Assembly (NCBI GenBank): GCA_003164855.1
Contig: PLUI01000256.1
Coordinates: forward strand, 8,144 to 41,727
From: Acidobacteriaceae bacterium
Lineage (GTDB): Bacteria; Acidobacteriota; Terriglobia; Terriglobales; Acidobacteriaceae
DNA: 33,584 nt
Direction: 5' to 3'
Of the stretch, positions 27,901 through 33,584 are shown piece after piece (the stretch's first letter is position 1; each line of letters begins with the position of its first letter). A program made the position numbers and the translations under genes. The notes under the pieces were generated by a model, which saw nothing but the letters and a program-made list of their open reading frames with translations, was not told the origin of the DNA and made no database searches.

Positions 27901-29080
27901 GCCCACGGCGTTCCATTTCCTGGAGAACCTTCCGCGCACGCCGAATGGAAAAGTCGATCGCCAAAAGCTGATGGCCGGAAGTGTCGCCGGGGAAAGCACA
28001 AGACACGAATTCACCGTCCCTCGCAACGACATTGAGAAGCGGCTGCTCGTAATCTGGAAGAGCGTCCTGGGCACGCACAGTGAAGACGTCGGGCAGGATT
28101 TTTTTGAGCTGGGCGGACACTCCTTGCTTGCAGCCAAGCTGTTAGCGCGCATTGAAAAAGAATTCGGCAGGTCCCTATCGCTCGCCTTCGTATTTCAATC
28201 GCCGACCATCGAGCAGATGGCGGAATCACTGCTCAGCGCCGGCCAAACTCTGCGAGAGCGCGTGATCGTCGCGATCCAGCCGAAGGGATCTCTGCCGCCT
28301 CTGTTTTGGGTTCGCGGTGGTCCGCGGTTTCGTCTGCTGGCGCAGAAGTTGGGGCCTGATCAACCGTTCCTCGGACTCGACTTGCCCTTCACCGATGGCA
28401 ACAGACTGCCGGTTCCTTACAGATTTGAAGACATCGCCGCGTTGCTGATCAGGGTGATGCGTGAAGTGCAACCCAAGGGACCCTATTATCTTGGCGGCTT
28501 GTGCGTAAACGCCGTCATCGCTTATGAAATCGCGCAGCAACTGGTTCGGGACGGCGAGGAAGTAGCGCTGCTGGCCATGCTGGACGCTCATAATCAGGCC
28601 TACTACAAGAATCCCTTCAAGGATGGCCGCTATTCTTCGCGCATTAAATATCACTTGTCCAATCTGCTGAAGCTGGACGCGAGCGAGACCTCCGCCTACC
28701 TGCTCGACCGGTTAGACGAAGCCAGAAGAAAAATCGAGCGCGTAGCCTGGCGGCTCACTTCCGACCATACGGGCGAAGAGCGCCTGCGCAATACGGATTC
28801 CATCGTTCACCCCGCATTCAGCCGCTATGAACCGCAGCCGTATCCTGGAAAGATTGTTCTGCAGCAATCCAGTGAGTGGCCGATCGGTCCTTACTTCGAT
28901 TTCAAACTGGGATGGAAGGACCTGGTCGCAAGCGGCATCGACTTCTATTCAATTCCTGGTAATCACCCCTCGATGTTCACCGAACCCAACGTGAACCTTG
29001 TCGCGGACAAGTTGGGCGGCTATCTCAAGCAATCCGCGCTGGCGATTCATAGGGGTGCCGCCTCCAAGTCAAAGCTGTAA
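24983..29080 (+). CDS. NRPS C-A-T-TE module
   Basis: C domain with intact HHLVFDG (25502-25522), A domain LAYIIYTSGSAGGPKGVQ...NEYGPTEAT (code DSATIAEVWK), carrier DFFELGGHSLLAAKL, TE with GGLCVNAVIAYEIA. GTG at 24950 is an alternative start. Confidence 0.9.
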   Translation: MSETVLTEAKRKQLLEAYLQMRPESFPATQSAAAPRRDNSALPLTFAQQQLWLHAQLAPDTSLYNEPLTVRRNGPLDVSALERSFTEIVRRHEAWRTTFHVADGEPVQRVEAPFEIKLPLIDLRHMPRAEREGEALRIAAEDARQPFDLAHGPLFRTKLVCLEDEEYRLFVTLHHLVFDGFSGYRVFLPELVALYRAFSQDEPSPLPDLPFQFADYALSQKGWLASDALAGQMDYWRHQLAGELPSLQLPTSRTRPAMQTFGGAMRTFSLPASLSDAVRQLSRQEGVTLYMALLAAFNVLLQRYSGQEDILIGSNTAGRNYAGSEKLLGYFLNTIVLRTDLSGSPTFRQVLDRVRRTTVDALSNDEAPLDRLVAELHPQRDVKRNPLFQVLFSLEPPVTNVEPGWDITCIDVETGTTKFELCLVLDDRPEGLLCRFIYNTGLFDDDAISRMGSHWQTLLESIVADPGQRISKLPLLTDAERHKILVDWNDTAKPYQLRPVHELFEAQAHNTPEAMAVRCGAKQLTFRELNQRADQLADHLRTLGVGPDVAVALCLERSAEMIVGILGILKAGGAYVPLDPAYPAERIEFMIADCGAVVLLTTSDTAAAQFSSASRGIRTVFLDSADWQLPVASRRRAQASAGLDDLAYIIYTSGSAGGPKGVQITHRNLAHSNHARLNYYTDPVNSFLLLSSYAFDSSVAGIFHALTSGGTLEVPPPGDSGWAPEQLATLIAEKHVSHVLTFPSLYGDLLEHAGAAQLASLRCVIVAGEACPRQLVDAHYRVLPQASLFNEYGPTEATVWSSVYECEPGENGPTVPIGRPIINTQLYVLDQNLQPVPFGVSGELYIGGDGVARGYVNRPDLTELNFIPNPFAETPGAKLYRTGDLVRHLADGNLEFLGRADQQVKIRGVRIELGEIEAALTAYPDIREAAVITQRNGSGDPKLAAFVIARAEHSTSGNELRAFLKNTLPGYMVPTAFHFLENLPRTPNGKVDRQKLMAGSVAGESTRHEFTVPRNDIEKRLLVIWKSVLGTHSEDVGQDFFELGGHSLLAAKLLARIEKEFGRSLSLAFVFQSPTIEQMAESLLSAGQTLRERVIVAIQPKGSLPPLFWVRGGPRFRLLAQKLGPDQPFLGLDLPFTDGNRLPVPYRFEDIAALLIRVMREVQPKGPYYLGGLCVNAVIAYEIAQQLVRDGEEVALLAMLDAHNQAYYKNPFKDGRYSSRIKYHLSNLLKLDASETSAYLLDRLDEARRKIERVAWRLTSDHTGEERLRNTDSIVHPAFSRYEPQPYPGKIVLQQSSEWPIGPYFDFKLGWKDLVASGIDFYSIPGNHPSMFTEPNVNLVADKLGGYLKQSALAIHRGAASKSKL

Positions 29081-29200
29081 AGTTTCTGCCGTAGTTCCTT
29101 CCTCCGTTCCCCAGGCCCCCTGCAATTTTTCTGCCCGATTACCTTCTTCCATTTTTCTCTGTCCATTCGCCTTTCATTCTCCTTCGATCGCTATATTCAA
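29081..29200 (+). terminator. candidate Rho-dependent (rut-like) region downstream of the NRPS locus
   Basis: 29101-29190 has about 36 C, 35 T, 10 G and 9 A by hand count (about 79% pyrimidine, C>>G); no clear intrinsic hairpin plus T tract follows the stop. Confidence 0.35.
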
Positions 29201-29346
29201 TCCATAAATCTCCATGGAATGGCTTTGAGAAACGTCGGGACAATGGGCTAATCCTACGCTCGTTGTTGTCCGGCGGTAACCATGACTTGGCGCGGCTTTC
29301 GGCTAATCTCGGGACATCCTAGGCGTGAGCCAAGGGAGCCCCAAGA

Positions 29347-31878
29347 ATGCACAAGTCGTCCCCCATTACGATCCTTGCATTATCTGTCGTGGTTCTTGGC
29401 CTTTTCGTCTTGGCAGGTTGTAGCGGAGTTTCCACACCGGGGTCCTCAGGCAGCAGCGGTAGCGGAGGCACGGGCAGCGGAGGATCTGGGGGCGGCGGTA
29501 CGGGCGGTGGCGGAACCGGCGGCGGAGGTACGGGTGGCGGCGGTGGTCAAAGTGGCGGAGCTACAGGTGCAGATTTCTACGTGGCAACCGACGGAAACGA
29601 TTCCTGGTCGGGAACTCTTGCCGCGCCGAATGCCGGCAACACCGATGGTCCCTTCGCCACGATTGCGAAAGCTCAGACGGCTGTGCAAGGGATTCTGAGT
29701 AATCCTCAAGGGCGGACCCAGACCATCCTCGTCCAAATCCGACAGGGAACGTATTTCCTCGCGCAACCATTATCCTTCACGGCGGCGGATTCGGGTACAT
29801 CGCAACTGCAGGTGAACTGGGAAAACTATCCGGCGGAAACTCCGTCGATTAGCGGAGGCGTGCAGTTGGGCGCAGGTTCGGGACTCAGCTGGCAGAATAT
29901 CGGCGGGAACGAGTGGCAGGTTTCCTTACCGGCGTCGACACAGTATTTCGAACAACTCTTCTACAACCAGCAGCGACGGTTGCGGCCGCGTCTCGGCGGA
30001 TCTCTGGGAGCTTACTATCGCGTGGCCGCGACCATCTATCTTGCCGGCTCATCTTCCGGCCCTGCACCCGATCCCAACTGCTCGGTCTATGTAAGTGGAA
30101 CCGGATGGGAATGTTTCGATCGATTTCAGTACAGTCCCAGCGATCCCATCAGCGCAAGTTGGACGAATCTTAATTCGCCTTATCCGGCGGGCGACATAGA
30201 AGTTTATGACTTCGAAAAGTGGATGGTTGCGAAGTTACGAATCAAGTCAATCGATACAAATAACTCCATTATTTACTTTACCGGGCCGACCTATCAGGAA
30301 AATCCGGATTTTGGTTTCATCGTGAATCACCGGTATGTTGTCGAAAATGTGAAAGACGATCTAACACAGGCGGGACAGTGGTTCCTGGATCGCTCGGCCT
30401 CGCCTTGGTCGCTCACTTATCTGGCGAACACGGGAGAGAATCCGAACACCGACTCGGTGATCGTTCCCCAGGCTTCGCAGGTGATGATTGCCACAGGATT
30501 GCAGTACGTTACGTTTACCGGCCTGACTTTCGAACATGACAATTTCATCGTGCCCGCCGTGGGATATCCGTCATTGAGGCAAGACCCGGGTATCACGGGA
30601 GCGTTGACCTGCTTCAACTGCCAGAACGTGACTTTCAATGGTGACATTGTCACGCAGACCTCAGGCGGCGGCATCGAGCTGTATACCAACAACACTAGCG
30701 CCGCGACAGCGAATAATGTGGTTGAGAATGCCGGCCTGTATGACTTGGGCGCTTTCGGAATTCGGGTTGGTTTACCCGGGGTGTACACCGACACTGACGC
30801 CAACGTGCCACACAACACGACGATTCAGAACACGCTGATTGCCAGCTATGGTAGAGTCTTTCCCAGCGCAATTGGACTGTTGCAAGGCGACGGACACGAC
30901 AACACTTACACCCAGAACGATATCTATGACGGGTATCACAGCACCATCGAAGTGTGCGCTCTGGGCTGTCCGTGGGGTACGCAGGGCTCCCACGGATCTT
31001 TCAATAACATTACCGAATTCAACCATACTTACAACGTCGGGCAAGGCATGACCGACGACTTAGGATGCATCTACTACAACACCGGCGGTCCGAATCATTA
31101 CGGCACCGGAAACAAAATTCTGAATAACAAATGTCACGATGTGACCGATGCCTCGACGCAGGATTCCGACGGCTACGGCGGGCAGGGAATTTATCTGGAT
31201 GCGGAAACCGCCGCAGTTACGGTGGAGAACAACCTGGTGTACCGGGCCTCGTCGCAAACGATGAACATGTCGAACGGTCCGGCGCAAGCCGGCACACCGA
31301 ACGTCATTCAGAATAATATTTTTGCATACGGACGCATGGGCATCTTCGGATTGAGTGCTCCGTATTCGAGCAACAGCTGTCCAACCGCTCCGATTGTGGA
31401 ATTCAATGCGCTGGACAACATCGCTTATTTCGACAAGAAATATACCGACGGATTCAGCGTGCAAAAGGGGTGTACGTATTCGTGTGGCTTTGCCTACACG
31501 CAATTCCAGATGTTGAGCGGTAACCTGTATTGGCGTACCGATGGTGCATTCGCCACCGATTCGCAGGCATTTCACATACAGCCCAACCCATCTTCGCCTC
31601 TGTGTGACACGCTGAACACTTCAGGGACGGATTGGAACTACTATACGTTCAGCGGCTGGCAGGGAGTGGGCGAAGATGTGCAGGGCACAGCTCAGACTAA
31701 TCCAGGATTCGTAAATGCGGTTTACCCGGCTGACGATTACACTCTCCCGAGTTCGCCTATAGCTGGATTTGTAGTGTTCGATCCGAGCCAGGCGGGAAGA
31801 CAGAGCCCGGTCATTCAGGCTCCAACCATATCGCCCACCTTTATAACCGCACCGCTGAACCCGGCGACAGACTACTGA
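29347..31878 (+). CDS. right-handed parallel beta-helix repeat lipoprotein
   Basis: Lipobox VLAGCS, Gly-rich linker, DFYVATDGNDSWSGTLAAPN...GPFATIAKAQTAV, and repeated N-rich coil motifs (VTFNGDIVTQTSGGGIELYTNNTSAATANNVVENAG). Confidence 0.8.
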   Translation: MHKSSPITILALSVVVLGLFVLAGCSGVSTPGSSGSSGSGGTGSGGSGGGGTGGGGTGGGGTGGGGGQSGGATGADFYVATDGNDSWSGTLAAPNAGNTDGPFATIAKAQTAVQGILSNPQGRTQTILVQIRQGTYFLAQPLSFTAADSGTSQLQVNWENYPAETPSISGGVQLGAGSGLSWQNIGGNEWQVSLPASTQYFEQLFYNQQRRLRPRLGGSLGAYYRVAATIYLAGSSSGPAPDPNCSVYVSGTGWECFDRFQYSPSDPISASWTNLNSPYPAGDIEVYDFEKWMVAKLRIKSIDTNNSIIYFTGPTYQENPDFGFIVNHRYVVENVKDDLTQAGQWFLDRSASPWSLTYLANTGENPNTDSVIVPQASQVMIATGLQYVTFTGLTFEHDNFIVPAVGYPSLRQDPGITGALTCFNCQNVTFNGDIVTQTSGGGIELYTNNTSAATANNVVENAGLYDLGAFGIRVGLPGVYTDTDANVPHNTTIQNTLIASYGRVFPSAIGLLQGDGHDNTYTQNDIYDGYHSTIEVCALGCPWGTQGSHGSFNNITEFNHTYNVGQGMTDDLGCIYYNTGGPNHYGTGNKILNNKCHDVTDASTQDSDGYGGQGIYLDAETAAVTVENNLVYRASSQTMNMSNGPAQAGTPNVIQNNIFAYGRMGIFGLSAPYSSNSCPTAPIVEFNALDNIAYFDKKYTDGFSVQKGCTYSCGFAYTQFQMLSGNLYWRTDGAFATDSQAFHIQPNPSSPLCDTLNTSGTDWNYYTFSGWQGVGEDVQGTAQTNPGFVNAVYPADDYTLPSSPIAGFVVFDPSQAGRQSPVIQAPTISPTFITAPLNPATDY
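29441..29560 (+). repeat. Gly/Ser/Thr-rich low-complexity linker (GGGGT repeats)
   Basis: Encodes SSGSSGSGGTGSGGSGGGGTGGGGTGGGGTGGGGGQSGG. Confidence 0.85.
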
Positions 31879-31912
31879 TCCACTTACTAACTCGCGGCAA
31901 AAAATAGATCGA

Positions 31913-31965
31913 CCGCCGGCTCTTCGGATGTTGATTACTTTCCGAAGATGCCGGCGGCTGTTTTT
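31913..31965. terminator. terminator between convergent genes
   Basis: CCGCCGGCTCTTCGGA ... TCCGAAGATGCCGGCGG (single bulge) followed by CTGTTTTT; an A-rich stretch lies on the other side (GCAAAAAATAG), consistent with bidirectional function. Confidence 0.8.
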
Positions 31966-31992
31966 GCGACTGAACCTTCCACCGTCCGTTGC

Positions 31993-33584
31993 TTACGGCT
32001 GCAGGAACCAGGGTGTCGCCGTAGGATCGGTCTTGAAGAACGTTGTCATCAGGCCGGCTTCCTTATTTCTTCCCAGAGCAGAAGAATGGAGACCATCACT
32101 GGTGTAATCCTGACAATCCCAGGTTAGACCGTCGTCACGACCGAGCAGTCCATTGGCCCAGGTGTAAGGTCCCCATAATAGCAGCGGCGCCATGACCGGA
32201 CCATTGGCGGGATTGTTGTTAAGAGCCGGATTGCCGTTGATCTGGTCGGCGATCACATTCTGCACAGCAAGCCCGAACTCGTAGGCATCGGGTTCTGGAT
32301 AACTGTTCGTAGGCCCATATCCACCGTAGTGAAGGCTGCTGATATAGACCAGTTGGAGATTGGGGAAGTAAGTATGCATATCCTGAATGATCGAGATCAG
32401 ATCATTTTCCTGGTCCTGCATATCGGCGGGGTAAATCCCGTTCGGATCGCTGTGAGGCATCATGAGAAATGCCGCCACAACCTGGTTTGCCGTCAAATTC
32501 TGATACGGCAGGTAGTAATTCGTGATGGTTGTCCAGGTTCCGCTGGTCGGCGAGGTCCAGTCGGGAGAATCCGTGCCATCGATCGCGGCGTTCACCAGCA
32601 CCAACTTGGAATTCAGCATGGGATCGGCCGCTTCCATGGGGCCGAACTCGTCCCACATGGTCCGAGTAATGGAGACTCCCACCGAGATCAAAGCGTAAGG
32701 CCCTGCACCAGAAGCGATGCTTTGCGCGTAGCTCTCAGCCGTGGCCAACTGAGTTGGTGGCGGCGTGTTCTGACCATTGGGATACAACCCTCCCTCATAG
32801 CCAAGGTAAGTACCCGTTCCCAGGTCGGTGAGCGCAACCAGCGGATTGTTTGTGCCGGCTACGTCCCAACTCGTGTTGCTGCACTTAGCGCCGGCGACAT
32901 TGGCGGCGACGGACGCGGTGAGCAGAGCAGTGGCGGTATTGGGCGGAACGCTCGAATCCGTCACCTTCGCGGTGAAGGTGTAGGTTCCTACTGCGCCCGT
33001 AGAAGTTCCAGTGATGGAACCGCTGGGGGATAAAGTCAAGCCGGCGGGCAGACTGCTGCCTGAAGCGAGACTCCAGGTAAGATTGCCGTTCCCGCCGGCG
33101 GCTGCCAGGTTAGCCAAATAGGATGCGGTCTGCGTAACCGTGGGCAATGTTGGGAAGCTCGTGATAGCCAGCGAACTCGGGGCTGTTCCACTTCCCGAGA
33201 CGCTCACCGTCTGGCCCGGGATAATATCCATCCCGAGATAGACGGAGTTCGTATAAGAGACAGCTTGCGTTGGCGAGAAGTTCACCTGGAATGAGAATGA
33301 CGTGTTCGGTTGGATTGCGACCGAAGTCGTGTAGCCCGAGTAGCTGAAGGGCGGTTCATCTGTCACGGAAGATAAGTGGAAGGCCGCCTTGCCGGTGTTC
33401 TTGACCGTGACGGTCTGCGAGGTGGTTGTTCCGAGAGGCTGAGGCGCAAAGGTCAAAATGTTCGGAGTAACCGTGGCAGCCGCGGTAGTTGTAACGCCCG
33501 TACCCGTGAACGTTACGATGGAGGGATTCGCGATTCCTTCAATCGCGATAGAAAGTTGCCCGGTGTAGGCCTGGGCGGCTTGAG
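31993..33584 (-). CDS. secreted/cell-surface protein with ASH-like and Ig-like domains and C-terminal SGNH-hydrolase-like domain, 5'-truncated by window edge
   Basis: The frame stays open upstream of the reported 33456 start to the window end (QAAQAYTGQLSIAIEGIANPSIVTFTGTGVTTT...). Ig-like LPAGLTLSPSGSITGTSTGAVGTYTFTAKVTD; C-terminal TSDGLHSSALGR resembles the SGNH DxxH block. Confidence 0.65.
   Translation of the reverse strand, partial: QAAQAYTGQLSIAIEGIANPSIVTFTGTGVTTTAAATVTPNILTFAPQPLGTTTSQTVTVKNTGKAAFHLSSVTDEPPFSYSGYTTSVAIQPNTSFSFQVNFSPTQAVSYTNSVYLGMDIIPGQTVSVSGSGTAPSSLAITSFPTLPTVTQTASYLANLAAAGGNGNLTWSLASGSSLPAGLTLSPSGSITGTSTGAVGTYTFTAKVTDSSVPPNTATALLTASVAANVAGAKCSNTSWDVAGTNNPLVALTDLGTGTYLGYEGGLYPNGQNTPPPTQLATAESYAQSIASGAGPYALISVGVSITRTMWDEFGPMEAADPMLNSKLVLVNAAIDGTDSPDWTSPTSGTWTTITNYYLPYQNLTANQVVAAFLMMPHSDPNGIYPADMQDQENDLISIIQDMHTYFPNLQLVYISSLHYGGYGPTNSYPEPDAYEFGLAVQNVIADQINGNPALNNNPANGPVMAPLLLWGPYTWANGLLGRDDGLTWDCQDYTSDGLHSSALGRNKEAGLMTTFFKTDPTATPWFLQP

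Noticed and set aside
29282-29698. 138-aa plus-strand ORF overlapping the beta-helix lipoprotein start
   Set aside because: Out-of-frame reading of the Gly-rich linker (Ala/Val/Glu-rich artefact); the lipoprotein frame has a lipobox and a long downstream CDS.
1-33584. CRISPR arrays, tRNA/rRNA genes, transposases, phage genes, MbtH, PPTase or halogenase
   Set aside because: Looked for by eye and not seen; absence is only for this window and not confirmed by HMM or covariance search.

Overview
The window (probably Acidobacteriota, inferred from gene style only) has three parts. (1) Positions 1-9.8 kb: a TonB-like C-terminal CDS cut by the left edge, two paralogous secreted beta-propeller proteins flanking a large NHL-repeat protein, and a PpiC/SurA-like protein. 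(2) About 10.2-29.1 kb: a single-strand, tightly packed locus that starts with exopolysaccharide-type genes (UpxY/RfaH/LoaP-like NusG paralog, Fis-type HTH protein, CpsD-like ATPase with a degenerate Walker A, hexapeptide acetyltransferase). These run into a nonribosomal peptide cluster: acyl-CoA-dehydrogenase-like flavoprotein, stand-alone adenylation enzyme, stand-alone carrier protein, A-T, cytochrome P450, A-T-TE, then Wzx-like flippase, GT4 glycosyltransferase and C-A-T-TE. (3) About 29.3 kb to the end: a beta-helix lipoprotein, a convergent terminator, and a minus-strand secreted SGNH-like/Ig-like protein cut by the right edge. The main interpretation is that the flavoprotein/A/carrier trio is a PltE/PltF/PltL-type pyrrole-2-carboxylate starter unit. 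Hand-extracted A-domain codes are DLFYLALVCK (proline type) and DAWFLGNVVK (leucine type), plus two I cannot assign (DIEDIGTVIK, DSATIAEVWK). The locus has four carrier domains but only one condensation domain, two TE domains (one with a Cys nucleophile), and a Wzx/GT pair instead of a visible drug-type exporter. A NusG-paralog-controlled pyrrolyl-peptide or peptidyl-glycan pathway is plausible but is inference. I also see two copies of a ~133 bp intergenic element, a candidate leader RNA. All codes, motifs and hairpins were read by eye; no searches were run.
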